A DNA stretch of 55,828 bases, from positions 1 through 55,828 of the forward strand of contig CALWZP010000016.1 of the NCBI GenBank assembly GCA_944386055.1, read 5' to 3'. Below the pieces are notes generated by a model. It was not told the origin of the DNA. It worked only from the letters and a program-made list of their open reading frames with translations, and searched no databases. Shown one piece after another: positions 1 through 9,773 of the stretch. Positions within the stretch are counted from its first letter, which is position 1. Each line of letters begins with the position of its first letter. Origin of the DNA: an uncultured Oscillospiraceae bacterium. GTDB taxonomy: Bacteria; Bacillota; Clostridia; Oscillospirales; Oscillospiraceae. Made by a program: the position numbers and the translations under genes.

Positions 1-1
1 T

Positions 2-77
2 GCGAGTGTAGCTCATCTGGTAGAGCGCCACCTTGCCAAGGTGGAGGTAGCGAGTTCGAGCCTCGTCACTCGCTCCA
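2..77 (+). tRNA. tRNA-Gly (anticodon GCC)
   Basis: Full cloverleaf: the acceptor arms GCGAGTG and CACTCGC pair perfectly, the anticodon stem CCACC/GGTGG encloses loop TTGCCAA (anticodon GCC, reading GGC), the T-loop motif TTCGAGCC is present, the discriminator base is T and CCA is encoded (75-77). It lies four bases before tRNA-Cys and shares its terminator, so the two are probably cotranscribed from a promoter left of the window. Confidence 0.97.
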
Positions 78-81
78 GTCC

Positions 82-156
82 GGCGACATAGCCAAGTGGT
101 AAGGCAAGGGTCTGCAAAACCCTGATTCCCCGGTTCAAATCCGGGTGTCGCCTCCA
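82..156 (+). tRNA. tRNA-Cys (anticodon GCA)
   Basis: Acceptor arms GGCGACA/TGTCGCC pair perfectly. Anticodon stem AGGGT/ACCCT encloses CTGCAAA, giving anticodon GCA. The T-loop motif GTTCAAATC and an encoded CCA (154-156) are present. It is the second gene of the tRNA pair; a terminator begins at the next base. Confidence 0.97.
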
Positions 157-193
157 AAAAGAAACACCAGCCATAGGCTGGTGTTTCTTTTTG
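157..193 (+). terminator. Rho-independent terminator of the tRNA pair
   Basis: Long GC-capped stem AAAGAAACACCAGCC / GGCTGGTGTTTCTTT with loop ATA, ending in a T run. It starts directly after the CCA of tRNA-Cys. Confidence 0.93.
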
Positions 194-471
194 GATTCTG
201 TGCGCTGACATGGTCTCACCACGGAGGCAAGCAAGGCCACCATGGCTGGAGAAACCAGCAGGATTTTGAAGAGTTCAGCGGAAGATTACGGGGAAGAGTA
301 GGCTTGCCTTATCGAAAAAGTTAATGAGACGGTCAAAAATATAAATATTGGAATCCGGAAAAAACGGAGATTTTCGGATAATCTGATATATAGAAAGCTT
401 ATAAAAAGAAAATAGAAATAATTCTCTCCAGAAATCTCTGAAAATCTCTTTTTTTCTTTGAATGTAGAAAG

Positions 472-500
472 TTGAGACGGGGGCGGCCAGCGGCTATACT
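472..500 (+). promoter_or_regulatory. SigA promoter of the atp operon
   Basis: TTGAGA (472-477), 17-bp spacer, TATACT (495-500), with an AT-rich stretch (330-470) just upstream. Start of transcription would be near 507, giving a leader of about 195 nt before atpB. Between 194 and 471 I see no gene: the reading frames there are short, lack ribosome sites and cover the AT-rich block. The leader (507-699) contains GGACC/GGTCC inverted pairs but no recognisable riboswitch. Confidence 0.75.
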
Positions 501-699
501 GAAAGCGCGTAAGAAATGAGGGACCGCACGGCCCAGGTGGTCCGCGGCGCACAGGCTTTGCCGGTGAAGGACCGTCTCCTTTGGGCTGACAAGGAAGTCA
601 GGGTCCGTGCCGGATCCTGGCTTATATGTTGTTTGAGCGCATGAGTGAGGCCGCTCCGTGAGAGCGTGCCGGGGCATAAGATATAAGAGGTGATGCACT

Positions 700-1395
700 T
701 TGGGCGACTTGAGAGAGGTTCTGCTGGAGTCGCTGGCGAATGAAACGGTGTTTACCATTCCCGTTCTGGGTGGGATCCATGTGTCTCAGTCGGTGGTGGT
801 GACCTGGATCATCATGGCGGTGCTGATGGCGGCCACGCTGCTGCTGACCCGAAATCTTAAGGTGCGTGACCCCGGGAAGATTCAGGTTCTGCTGGAATGC
901 GCGGTGAACTTCCTGAATCATTTCGCCGAAACGAACATCGGAAAGCACTGGAGGCCGTTTGCCCCTTACCTGGGCACGGTGGCACTGTACATTGGATTTT
1001 CCAACATCATTGGGATATTTGGCCTGACGCCTCCCACCAAGGATGTCAGCGTGACCACGGCATTGGCCATCATGAGCATGTGTCTGATCTACGGCGCACA
1101 GTTTCGATACCGTGGGCTTTTGGGCGGTATGAAGGAGTTTGCAGAACCAGTTTGGCTGCTGGCACCTATCAATCTGATGGAGGTGGCGGTACGGCCCCTG
1201 GCCTTGTGTATGCGTCTGTTCGGCAATATCCTGGGCGCGTTCATTATTATGGAGCTGATCAAGTATCTGGCTCCGGTGGGCGTTCCGGCGGTGGTAAGCA
1301 TTTATTTCGACTTGTTCGACGGCCTGATTCAGATGGCGGTATTCGTATTTCTGACCACACTGTTCACTGGAGAGGGAATTAAGGAAGAGGATTAG
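700..1395 (+). CDS. atpB: ATP synthase F0 subunit a
   Basis: Membrane subunit a, which forms the proton half-channels next to the c-ring. 231 residues, normal for the compact Firmicutes form, with five or six hydrophobic segments. The signature LCMRLFGN places the essential channel arginine at Arg172 (equivalent to E. coli Arg210), and APINLMEVAVRPLAL is the conserved preceding helix. The start is TTG, chosen because GAGGTGAT lies five bases upstream and the frame has no better ATG. It is the first gene of the operon; no atpI precedes it, unlike many Firmicutes operons. Confidence 0.97.
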   Translation: MGDLREVLLESLANETVFTIPVLGGIHVSQSVVVTWIIMAVLMAATLLLTRNLKVRDPGKIQVLLECAVNFLNHFAETNIGKHWRPFAPYLGTVALYIGFSNIIGIFGLTPPTKDVSVTTALAIMSMCLIYGAQFRYRGLLGGMKEFAEPVWLLAPINLMEVAVRPLALCMRLFGNILGAFIIMELIKYLAPVGVPAVVSIYFDLFDGLIQMAVFVFLTTLFTGEGIKEED

Positions 1396-1447
1396 TCTCG
1401 CACAGAGAAATCATCAAGAACATAGATTCAATTAGGAGGAGTACATT

Positions 1448-1666
1448 ATGTCACTGGGAATCATCGCGGCCGGACTTGCAGTCTGCACAGGTATCGGTGC
1501 CGGTATTGGCATCGGCATTGCTACCGGCCTGGCCACTACCGCCATTGCCCGTCAGCCGGAGGCGTCCGGCAAAATCAACAGCACGCTGCTGATCGGCGCC
1601 GCCCTGGCAGAAGGAACTGCTATCTTTGGCTTTGTCACTGCTCTGATTATCATCTTCATGGGATGA
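1448..1666 (+). CDS. atpE: ATP synthase F0 subunit c
   Basis: 72-residue hairpin proteolipid that forms the rotor ring. Two glycine-rich helices flank the polar loop ARQPEASGK (34-42). The ion-binding carboxylate is Glu55 in ALAEGTAIF. The residues that ligate Na+ in sodium-type rings are missing: the Gln position is Ile22 and the Ser after the Glu is Gly56, so proton specificity is inferred. A strong AGGAGGA lies eight bases before the ATG, and the 52-bp gap after atpB fits the higher expression needed for a multi-copy subunit. Confidence 0.97.
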   Translation: MSLGIIAAGLAVCTGIGAGIGIGIATGLATTAIARQPEASGKINSTLLIGAALAEGTAIFGFVTALIIIFMG

Positions 1667-1713
1667 TTGTTCCGAGAGTTTCTTTGGAACAATGATAAAA
1701 GGGGGGTTCCACC

Positions 1714-2202
1714 ATGCTGGAATTCAATCCGTTCACCATCGTGATTACCATCGTCAATCTGCTGATTCTCTATGCGTTTTTCCGCAAGTTCCTCTTCGGA
1801 CGGATCAACGCTGTGATGGAGGAACGCAAGGCCATCATCCAGAAGGATCTGGACGAGGCGGAGGCGGAGAACAGCCGTGCCCGTCAGCTCCAGTCCGAGT
1901 ATGAGGAGAAGCTGTCCAGTGTTGACCAGACCGCGGCGCAGATCCTGGCAGATGCCAAGGAGCGCGCGGACCGGGCCTATGAGGGCCGTATCGCCCAGGC
2001 GGAGCAGGATGCGGACATGCTCACCGCCGAGGCGCGCGCCAAAATCCGCTCCGAACGGGAGGCTATGCTCCGCAGCGCTAAGCAGGAGGTGGCCGCACTG
2101 GCTCTGCTGGCGGCATCCAAGGTGGCCCAGCGCTCCATGGACGACGATGATGACCGGGCGCTGGTGGACTCCTTCCTGGCAGAAGTGGGTGAGATGAAAT
2201 GA
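1714..2202 (+). CDS. atpF: ATP synthase F0 subunit b
   Basis: Peripheral stalk subunit: one N-terminal membrane helix (about residues 6-24), then a long charged amphipathic helix rich in Glu, Ala, Arg and Lys (about 30-140) that dimerises as a coiled coil. 162 residues, usual length. The conserved RKAIIQKDLDEAE region follows the hinge. Start ATG with a G-run ribosome site (1701-1706). The last codon overlaps the start of the delta gene (ATGA), suggesting translational coupling. Confidence 0.96.
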   Translation: MLEFNPFTIVITIVNLLILYAFFRKFLFGRINAVMEERKAIIQKDLDEAEAENSRARQLQSEYEEKLSSVDQTAAQILADAKERADRAYEGRIAQAEQDADMLTAEARAKIRSEREAMLRSAKQEVAALALLAASKVAQRSMDDDDDRALVDSFLAEVGEMK

Positions 2203-2723
2203 GCGAACTGGCCCGTCGTTACGCCAAAGCGCTGTATGAGGTGTCGCCGGACGAGGCGGCGCTGCACGATACCGCGCATACTCTGATGGACTGCCCGCCG
2301 CTGTGGGAGGCGTTGTGTGCGCCTACAATCCGGTGGGAAGAGAAGTGCCGGGTGCTTGACCGCCTCCCGGAGCTGCAGGGGCACGACTGCCTGCTGCGGT
2401 TCTACCGCCTTCTGGCCAGCAAGGGCCGGATGGCGCTGCTGCCGGAGATTGTGTCGGCCTTTGACGACTGTGTGCTGGCAGAGAAGGAGAGCGCCCGGTG
2501 CGTGCTGACCTGCGCCCATATGCCGGATGCCCGGGAAATCGAGAACCTGCGCCGTGCGCTTTGCAGGCTGCACCACAAAAAGGATGTCATCTTTGACATT
2601 CGAAAAGACTCCTCGCTGCTGGGCGGCTTCACGCTGGAGCTGGAAGGGGTCACCTACGATAAGAGCGTCCGGGGCGCGCTGCTGGACCTGACCCGGAGAT
2701 TGGAAGAGAGGCGAGCAGTATGA
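2199..2723 (+). CDS. atpH: ATP synthase F1 subunit delta (OSCP)
   Basis: 174-residue delta subunit linking the b dimer to the top of the alpha3beta3 hexamer. The N-terminal RYAKALYEV motif is diagnostic, and the C-terminal [27 protein letters not shown] segment (shown in part: [15 protein letters not shown]) matches the family's conserved end. It overlaps the gene before it and the gene after it by four bases each, as expected in a tightly coupled atp operon. Confidence 0.95.
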   Translation: MSELARRYAKALYEVSPDEAALHDTAHTLMDCPPLWEALCAPTIRWEEKCRVLDRLPELQGHDCLLRFYRLLASKGRMALLPEIVSAFDDCVLAEKESARCVLTCAHMPDAREIENLRRALCRLHHKKDVIFDIRKDSSLLGGFTLELEGVTYDKSVRGALLDLTRRLEERRAV

Positions 2724-4240
2724 ATGCCAAGCCGGAGGAGATCGTTTCCATCCTGCGGGAGGAGATCCAGGGCTATGACACCCGGGTCCGCCGGGCGGAG
2801 ACCGGCACGGTCCTGGAGGTAGGCGACGGCATCGCCGTGGTATATGGCCTGGACCGGGCGGTCTATGGCGAACTGGTGGAATTTGATACCGGCGTGCGCG
2901 GTATGGTGATGAATCTGAACCGTGACAGCGTGGGCGTGGTGCTGCTGGGCGGCGCCGAAGGCATTCGGGAAGGCGGCGTGGTAAAGCGCACCGGGCGCGC
3001 AGTGGATGTCCCCGTAGGGGATGCGCTGGTGGGCCGTGTGGTGAATGCCCTGGGGCAGCCCATCGACGGCTTGGGACCGGTGGAGACCCATGAGACCAGG
3101 CCGGTGGAGCGGGAGGCCAGCGGCGTAGTCTCACGGGAACCGGTGACGGTGCCTCTTCAGACCGGGATTTTGGCGGTGGATGCCATGGTGCCCATCGGCC
3201 GAGGACAGCGGGAGCTGATCATCGGCGACCGTCAGACGGGAAAAACCTCCATCGCTGTGGACACTATCCTGAACCAGAAGGGGCAGAATGTCATCTGTAT
3301 CTATGTGGCTATCGGCCAGAAGGCCAGTTCGGTGGCCCATACCCAGGCCACCCTGCGGAAGTATGGGGCCATGGAGTATTCCATCATCGTCTCCGCCACG
3401 GCCAGCGAACCGGCCCCCCTGCAGTATATCGCCCCCTATGCCGGGGCGGCCATGGGGGAATATTTCATTGAGAAGGGCCGGGATGTGCTGATTATCTATG
3501 ACGATCTGAGCAAGCACGCGGTGGCTTATCGTACGCTGTCTCTGCTGCTCAAGCGTTCGCCCGGACGCGAGGCGTATCCCGGTGATGTGTTTTACCTTCA
3601 CTCCCGTCTGTTGGAACGGGCCTGCCGCCTCACGGAAGAGTACGGCGGCGGCTCGATGACGGCCTTGCCCATCATTGAAACCCAGGCGGGGGATGTCTCC
3701 GCCTATATTCCGACCAATGTCATTTCCATCACGGACGGCCAGATCTATCTGGAGACCAGCCTGTTCAATGCCGGCCAGCGCCCCGCAGTGAATGTGGGAC
3801 TGTCTGTCTCCCGTGTGGGCGGTGCGGCCCAGACCAAGGCGGTGAAAAAGTCGGCGGGCACACTGCGGATAGACCTGGCCCGATTCCGGGAGCTGGAGGT
3901 GTTCACTCAGTTCTCCTCCGATCTGGACAAGGCGACTCAGCAGACGCTGGATCATGGCAAGCATCTGATGGAACTGCTGAAGCAGCCGCTGTATCACCCC
4001 ATGTCGGTGAGCCGTCAGGCGGTGCTGCTCTATGCCGGCACCAACGGGCTGCTGGATGATGTGCCGGTGGAAAAGGTGCGGGAGTTCAGCCAACTGCTGG
4101 CGGACGAGCTGGAGCGCACGCAGGGTGCCATGATGGAACGGCTGAACGCCGCCGGTGCCATGGAAAAGGCTGACGAGGAGGCGATCCGCGCCGAAGCGTC
4201 ACAGCTGAAAGAGCGGGTGAAAGCCACATGGCAAGCATAA
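2720..4240 (+). CDS. atpA: ATP synthase F1 subunit alpha
   Basis: 506-residue non-catalytic nucleotide-binding subunit. An N-terminal beta barrel (about 25-92) is followed by the Walker A loop GDRQTGKTS (169-177), the conserved [11 protein letters not shown] stretch, and the [10 protein letters not shown] segment that carries the arginine finger reaching into the beta catalytic site. Full length with no disrupted motif. Its start overlaps delta by four bases; its end overlaps gamma by thirteen, an unusually long overlap for this operon. Confidence 0.98.
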   Translation: MNAKPEEIVSILREEIQGYDTRVRRAETGTVLEVGDGIAVVYGLDRAVYGELVEFDTGVRGMVMNLNRDSVGVVLLGGAEGIREGGVVKRTGRAVDVPVGDALVGRVVNALGQPIDGLGPVETHETRPVEREASGVVSREPVTVPLQTGILAVDAMVPIGRGQRELIIGDRQTGKTSIAVDTILNQKGQNVICIYVAIGQKASSVAHTQATLRKYGAMEYSIIVSATASEPAPLQYIAPYAGAAMGEYFIEKGRDVLIIYDDLSKHAVAYRTLSLLLKRSPGREAYPGDVFYLHSRLLERACRLTEEYGGGSMTALPIIETQAGDVSAYIPTNVISITDGQIYLETSLFNAGQRPAVNVGLSVSRVGGAAQTKAVKKSAGTLRIDLARFRELEVFTQFSSDLDKATQQTLDHGKHLMELLKQPLYHPMSVSRQAVLLYAGTNGLLDDVPVEKVREFSQLLADELERTQGAMMERLNAAGAMEKADEEAIRAEASQLKERVKATWQA

Positions 4241-5106
4241 AGGAGATCCGGACACACATCAAAAGTGTGGAGCAGACGCTGAAGATCACCAACGCGATGT
4301 ATCTGATCTCCTCCTCCAATCTGCGCAAGGCCCGCAAACAGCTGGAACAGGTACGACCCTTTTTTGACAAAACCGTCTCCACCATTGCCGATATTCTCCG
4401 CCACTCTGAAAAGGAGGAGCACCGCTTCTTCGATCATCGGGACCGGATCCCCCCGGAGGAGCGAAAGGTAGGCTATTTGGTCATTACGGGTGACAAAGGA
4501 TTGGCGGGCGCCTACAATCACAATATCCTGAAACTTGCAGAAGAGCGAATCAGGCAGACACCCCATTTCAGCCTGTATATCATCGGTCAGGTGGGCCGCT
4601 CCTATTTCAATGAGAGGGGAATCCCCATTGAGGAGGAGTTCCATTATGCCGCGCAGAACCCAACCATTTACCGCGCCAGAAATATAGCGGAGCTTATCTC
4701 CCAGCTGTTCCTGAACGGTGATGTGGATGAGGTATATGTGATGTACACCAATTTGGTCAACTCCTTTCGGATGGACCCCACGGTGTACAAGCTGCTGCCG
4801 CTGGATCCCAGTGCGTTTGAGGCGAAGACGGAAAGAGCGGAAGACCATCGAAAGGTGACCTATCTCCCCAACATGAAAACAGTGGTGGACCGTCTGGTGC
4901 CGCATTATCTGGGCGGAGTGATTTTCGGCGCGATGGTGGATTCCTTCTGCTCGGAGCAGAATGCCAGAATGACGGCGATGAAGACCTCCACGGACAACGC
5001 CCGGGAAATGCTGAAGGATCTGAATTTGGCGTTCAACCGGGCCCGGCAGGGCGCTATTACCCAGGAGATTACCGAGATTGTCGGCGGCGCCGCAGCTTCC
5101 CGCTGA
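4228..5106 (+). CDS. atpG: ATP synthase F1 subunit gamma
   Basis: 292-residue central rotor shaft. The N-terminal helix contains [20 protein letters not shown] (family pattern I..RI.SV..T.KIT.AM) and the C-terminal helix ends with [19 protein letters not shown], both diagnostic. The middle [19 protein letters not shown] matches the Rossmann-like part. The ATG lies inside the end of atpA. A 66-bp gap with its own ribosome site separates it from atpD. Confidence 0.97.
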   Translation: MASIKEIRTHIKSVEQTLKITNAMYLISSSNLRKARKQLEQVRPFFDKTVSTIADILRHSEKEEHRFFDHRDRIPPEERKVGYLVITGDKGLAGAYNHNILKLAEERIRQTPHFSLYIIGQVGRSYFNERGIPIEEEFHYAAQNPTIYRARNIAELISQLFLNGDVDEVYVMYTNLVNSFRMDPTVYKLLPLDPSAFEAKTERAEDHRKVTYLPNMKTVVDRLVPHYLGGVIFGAMVDSFCSEQNARMTAMKTSTDNAREMLKDLNLAFNRARQGAITQEITEIVGGAAASR

Positions 5107-6576
<1,470 letters not shown>

Positions 6577-6987
6577 TTGGCCGGGGAGCATACCTTCCAT
6601 CTGGAGGTCATAACGCCTGACCGGCAGTTCTTTGTGGGTGAGGCACAGAGTTTGGTGCTTCCCGCGGTGGACGGCCAGATGGGTGTGGAGTATGGCCATG
6701 AGCCCGCGGTTACTGCGGTGGAGCCCGGCGTACTGCGCTACCAGGTAGACGGCGTCTGGAATCAGGCGGCGGTGGGCGCCGGCTTTGCAGAGATCAAGCC
6801 GGAGGAGACAATTTTGCTGGTGTCCTCGGCGGAGCATCCCGACGAGATCGACAAGGCCCGGGCACAGGCCGCTCTGGAGCGGGCGGAAAAGCGCCTGCAG
6901 GATCAGCAGAGCATCCGGGATTATTACCGGTCCAGGGCTGCTTTGGCGCGAGCGATGGCACGGCTGAAAGCCTGCCAGGACAGTTAA
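6577..6987 (+). CDS. atpC: ATP synthase F1 subunit epsilon
   Basis: 136-residue rotor subunit that couples gamma to the c-ring and can inhibit hydrolysis. An N-terminal beta sandwich (1-85; HLEVITPDRQFF, PAVDGQMGVEYGHEPAV) is followed by a two-helix C-terminal domain (about 90-133) with the DEIDKARAQAALERAEKRL stretch (shown: DKARAQAALERAEKRL). TTG start directly after the atpD stop, so it is probably reached by translational coupling. Last gene of the operon. Confidence 0.96.
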   Translation: MAGEHTFHLEVITPDRQFFVGEAQSLVLPAVDGQMGVEYGHEPAVTAVEPGVLRYQVDGVWNQAAVGAGFAEIKPEETILLVSSAEHPDEIDKARAQAALERAEKRLQDQQSIRDYYRSRAALARAMARLKACQDS

Positions 6988-6997
6988 AAAAGTATTC

Positions 6998-7053
6998 AGA
7001 GCAAGGGAGAGGGGGGCCTGCTGAGGCGCCGGCTCTCCCTTGCTCTTGGTTTT
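6998..7053 (+). terminator. Rho-independent terminator of the atp operon
   Basis: Perfect 14-bp stem AGAGCAAGGGAGAG / CTCTCCCTTGCTCT (6998-7011 and 7033-7046), followed by TGGTTTT. It lies 11 bases after atpC. The stretch 7054-7274 that follows has no credible gene. Confidence 0.9.
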
Positions 7054-7274
7054 GGCAGGCGTTCTGCGGACGGCGGAGTGAAGCCGCTCAGAAGTGCGGG
7101 GCGGGAGTATTTGCCTTTTCTCCGCTTTTTTGATACAATAACGCCGCCGGAAGGAAGGGAGGGGCTACGCGTATCCGTCTTGGAGCGAGAGAGCGCGAAG
7201 CGCTCAGATCAGACCTGCGGCCCCTGGTCATCCAGAGACCGCAGACTGCTTTGCGCCGGACAGGGCGCCGCAGA

Positions 7275-7303
7275 TTGACATTTTGGGGCGGCACTGATAT
7301 AGT
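7275..7303 (+). promoter_or_regulatory. SigA promoter of the NimA-like gene
   Basis: TTGACA (7275-7280), 17-bp spacer, TATAGT (7298-7303), 60 bp before the start codon. Near-consensus. Confidence 0.8.
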
Positions 7304-7362
7304 GGAACAAAACGGTGCTCCGCCGGGGGGCGGAGCGCAGATCCGGAGAGGAGATCGGAAGT

Positions 7363-7869
7363 ATGTTTCGAGAGATGCGCCGGGCACGCCAGGCACTGGA
7401 GGAGAAGGAGTGCATTGCGGTACTGGAGCGGGGGAGCTCCGGCGTACTGGCGGTGGCGGGGGACGACGGATACCCCTATGCGGTGCCCCTGAGCTATGCG
7501 TATCGGGACGGGAAGCTGTACTTCCACTGCGCGAAGGCGGGGCATAAGCTGGACGCCGTCCGCCGGGAACCCAGGGCCTCCTTCTGTGTCATCGATCAGG
7601 ACCAGGTGGTCCCCGAGGAGTACACCACCCATTTCCGCAGCGTCATCGCCTTCGGCGCCGTGCGCGAACTGGAGGACGAGGGGGAGAAGCGGGCAGCCAT
7701 CGAGCTGCTCTCCGTGAAGTACGCCCCGGCGGACAGCCCGGCACACCGGGAGGAGACGATCCGCCGGGAGTGGGGCCCCCTGTGCATGCTGGAGATGGAA
7801 ATCCATCACCTGACGGGGAAGCGGGCCAAGGAGCTGGTCCAGGGACGGAGCTGTTCCGCGGAGGAATGA
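7363..7869 (+). CDS. Pyridoxamine 5'-phosphate oxidase-like flavoprotein (NimA-like)
   Basis: 168 residues of the split-barrel flavin-binding fold. Diagnostic stretches are GVLAVAGDDGYPYAVPLSYAY (seen in part: GYPYAVPLSYAY), KLYFHCAKAGHKLDAV and ASFCVIDQDQVVPEEYTTHF, the pattern of the NimA/nitroimidazole-resistance subgroup that reduces nitro compounds with flavin. Start chosen at the ATG nine bases after GGAGAGGAG; the frame is open further upstream but without a ribosome site. Monocistronic. The real substrate is unknown; in commensal Clostridia such proteins are common housekeeping reductases and the name does not prove drug resistance. Confidence 0.88.
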   Translation: MFREMRRARQALEEKECIAVLERGSSGVLAVAGDDGYPYAVPLSYAYRDGKLYFHCAKAGHKLDAVRREPRASFCVIDQDQVVPEEYTTHFRSVIAFGAVRELEDEGEKRAAIELLSVKYAPADSPAHREETIRREWGPLCMLEMEIHHLTGKRAKELVQGRSCSAEE

Positions 7870-7896
7870 CCCCTGAGGACGAACAGAGAAAAGAGA

Positions 7897-7932
7897 ACCC
7901 GCTGCCTGGAAACAGACAGCGGGTCTTTTAAT
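7897..7932. terminator. Bidirectional terminator between convergent genes
   Basis: Stem ACCCGCTG / CAGCGGGT (7897-7904 and 7917-7924) with T-rich tails on both strands (CTTTTAA forward, TCTCTTTT reverse), between the NimA-like gene and the XRE-cupin gene. Confidence 0.82.
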
Positions 7933-8485
7933 CCATTTTTGGATAGTAGATCAGCATGCTTAGTTCCGCCGTCTCCGTTCCGGGATTTTCATAGGCATGA
8001 GGCACATCCGCGCGGAAGCGGATGGAGTCCCCCTTTGACAGCTGGAACACCTCCCCGGCGATGGTGAGAGACAGCCGGCCGGAGAAGACGGTGATATATT
8101 CCACCGAGCCCTGAAGATGCGGCTGTGCCAGCAGCTTCCCGCCCGGCTGGACGACGATGCGGTAGGTCTCGAACAGGGTCCGCTCGTCAAACGGGAAAAG
8201 CGGATAATTCAGATACCGCCCGTCATCTTCTGTCAGCGGTGTCAGCTCGGACTGCCGGATCACCGAGACTTCCTCAGGGCGGCTCTCCACCAGGGAGGTG
8301 AAGGACACCTTATAGCCGTTGGCGATCTTCCACAGGACAGAGATGGTGGGATTGACCTCCCCCTTTTCGATTTGCGCCAGCATGCTTCTGGAGACGCCGG
8401 TGGCCGCCGCCGCGGCGTCCAAGGTCAGCTTTTTCCGTTCCCGTACATGCTTCACATTGGCGGCCACGATGCCCGTCAATTCCAT
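7928..8485 (-). CDS. XRE-family regulator with C-terminal cupin domain
   Basis: 185 residues. Helix-turn-helix of the Cro/XRE type at about 9-62 (RERKKLTLDAAAAATGVSRS, LAQIEKGEVNPTISVLWKIA), then a cupin beta barrel (about 105-180) with the GSVEYITVFSGRL and GDSIRFRADVPHAYENPG motifs. Proteins of this form sense a small metabolite through the cupin and act as local regulators. Start set at the second ATG of a close pair because GGGAG lies about nine bases before it and abuts the first. Divergent from a LysE-type exporter through overlapping promoters with an inverted repeat, so it probably controls itself and the exporter. Confidence 0.9.
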   Translation of the reverse strand: MELTGIVAANVKHVRERKKLTLDAAAAATGVSRSMLAQIEKGEVNPTISVLWKIANGYKVSFTSLVESRPEEVSVIRQSELTPLTEDDGRYLNYPLFPFDERTLFETYRIVVQPGGKLLAQPHLQGSVEYITVFSGRLSLTIAGEVFQLSKGDSIRFRADVPHAYENPGTETAELSMLIYYPKMD

Positions 8486-8504
8486 ATAAATCATCTCCCA
8501 CCTG

Positions 8505-8559
8505 TTGACAATATATCGGAAAAATAGTATATTATAAAGGAATCCGAAATATTGGATAA
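8505..8559. promoter_or_regulatory. Overlapping divergent promoters with an operator-like inverted repeat
   Basis: Forward promoter: TTGACA (8505-8510), 17 bp, TATATT (8528-8533). Reverse promoter: TATAAT complement at 8531-8536 with a weak -35 at 8554-8559, so the two -10 boxes overlap. The inverted repeat CAATATATCGGA (8509-8520) / TCCGAAATATTG (8543-8554) has one internal mismatch and brackets both -10 boxes. It is a good candidate operator for the adjacent XRE-cupin regulator. Confidence 0.72.
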
Positions 8560-8600
8560 ATTTACTGATATCATAACACGCGGCAGAGGAGATGTCAAAC

Positions 8601-9185
8601 ATGTTTCCATGGTTTTCCTTTTTGACCTATGCCGTCGTCACTGCGGTGACGCCCGGGCCCAACAATATCATGTCCATGTCCAACGGGAGCCGCCGGGGCT
8701 TCCGGGGGGCGCTCCCATTCAATTTTGGGATCCTGGCGGGTTTTTCGGTGGTGATGGTGCTGTGCACCGCGTGCTGCACCCTGCTCTCCCAGCTGATCCC
8801 CAAGATCAGGCTCCCCATGCTGGTGGTGGGGGCGGGATATATGCTGTATCTCGCGTGGGAGACCTTCCGCAGCTCTGACCAGATTGAGGAGGACCACTCC
8901 AGGGATGGATTTTGGTCCGGGCTGCTGCTGCAATTCATCAATCCGAAGATCTATATTTACGGGATCATGTCCATGGAGGCGTACATCCTCCCGTTCTACA
9001 GCGGGCAGCCGGTCCCGCTGCTTGGGTTCGCGCTGCTCCTGGCGGTGATCGGGTTTGCCTTTACGCTGTGCTGGTCGGCGTTTGGCTCCGCGTTTCGGTG
9101 GTTGTTTTCCAAACACGCAAGGCTGGTCAACACGGTGATGGCACTGCTGCTGGTCTACTGCGCCGTGTCGCTGTTTTTGACATGA
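8601..9185 (+). CDS. LysE/RhtB-family amino acid exporter (EamB-like)
   Basis: 194-residue inner-membrane protein with about six hydrophobic segments. The signature TPGPNNIMSMSNGSRRGF near the N terminus and LQFINPKIYIYGIMS in the middle, with ALLLVYCAVSLF at the end, resemble E. coli EamB (cysteine and O-acetylserine efflux) more than LysE. The substrate is inferred only. Start chosen at ATG 8601 because AGAGGAG is nine bases upstream; the ATG at 8592 touches the ribosome site. Likely regulated by the divergent XRE-cupin protein. Confidence 0.9.
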   Translation: MFPWFSFLTYAVVTAVTPGPNNIMSMSNGSRRGFRGALPFNFGILAGFSVVMVLCTACCTLLSQLIPKIRLPMLVVGAGYMLYLAWETFRSSDQIEEDHSRDGFWSGLLLQFINPKIYIYGIMSMEAYILPFYSGQPVPLLGFALLLAVIGFAFTLCWSAFGSAFRWLFSKHARLVNTVMALLLVYCAVSLFLT

Positions 9186-9225
9186 TATGCAGCGGCCCCA
9201 CGAATTTCAAAGAGAGAGAAAATCA

Positions 9226-9260
9226 AGAGGCGCAGGCCAACAGGCCTGCGCCTCTTCTCT
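9226..9260. terminator. Terminator between convergent exporter and YbaK genes
   Basis: Perfect 13-bp stem AGAGGCGCAGGCC / GGCCTGCGCCTCT with loop AACA. The tails are TTCTCT on the forward strand and TGATTTTCTCTC on the reverse, so it may serve both genes. Confidence 0.8.
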
Positions 9261-9292
9261 GTCCTGGAACAAGGGACAGAATATGGCGGGCT

Positions 9293-9772
9293 TTATTCTT
9301 CTTCCCGCCAGCCCTTGCACACATCGATCCAGTCCAGGCTGCGGGAGTACTCCTCCAGCTCATCGCAGGTGAGCTGGATGGCGGAGTTTCCGCTCCCCGC
9401 GGCAGGGAACACGGTGTCAAACCGGCGCAGGGACTCGTCCAGGTATACCTGTACCCCCTCCTTCACCCCAAAGGGGCAAACGCCGCCTACCTCGTGGCCA
9501 ACAAGCTCTGGGACCTGGTCATGGGAAAGCATTTTCGCCTTACAGTGAAACTGAGCCTTGAACCGGCTGTTGTCCACCTTGGCGTCCCCGGCGCAGACGA
9601 TGAGGACGGCGTGCTCCTCCACCAGGAAGGAGAGGGTCTTGGCGATGCGGGCGGGGATGACCCCCAGGGCCTGGGCCGCCAGCTCCACCGTGGCGGAGGA
9701 GGTGGGGAACTCCAGAATATCTCCCTCCCGCCCCAGGGGGCGGAAATAGTCTCTTACCTGTTGGATGGACAT
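9293..9772 (-). CDS. YbaK/EbsC-type aminoacyl-tRNA deacylase
   Basis: 159 residues of the YbaK/ProX editing fold, which hydrolyses mischarged aminoacyl-tRNA (YbaK acts on Cys-tRNAPro). Recognised by SSATVELAAQALGV, IAKTLSFLVEE with the conserved lysine, KVDNSRFKAQF and VGGVCPFG. Start set at the ATG preceded by AAGGAGGAG; a longer frame upstream is the shadow of the next gene. It starts one base after the stop of the thioesterase gene (TGACATG), so the two are one operon. Which amino acid it edits cannot be told from sequence. Confidence 0.9.
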   Translation of the reverse strand: MSIQQVRDYFRPLGREGDILEFPTSSATVELAAQALGVIPARIAKTLSFLVEEHAVLIVCAGDAKVDNSRFKAQFHCKAKMLSHDQVPELVGHEVGGVCPFGVKEGVQVYLDESLRRFDTVFPAAGSGNSAIQLTCDELEEYSRSLDWIDVCKGWREEE

Positions 9773-9773
9773 G

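Noticed and set aside
509..647. A short forward frame in the atp leader
   Set aside because: About 42 codons with no ribosome site and no recognisable motif; not atpI.
286..758. Reverse-strand frames across the atp leader
   Set aside because: They cover the AT-rich tract and the atp promoter, lack ribosome sites and have low-complexity sequence.
1448..1666. Sodium-type ATP synthase
   Set aside because: Na+ ligand positions in subunit c are Ile22 and Gly56 rather than Gln and Ser.
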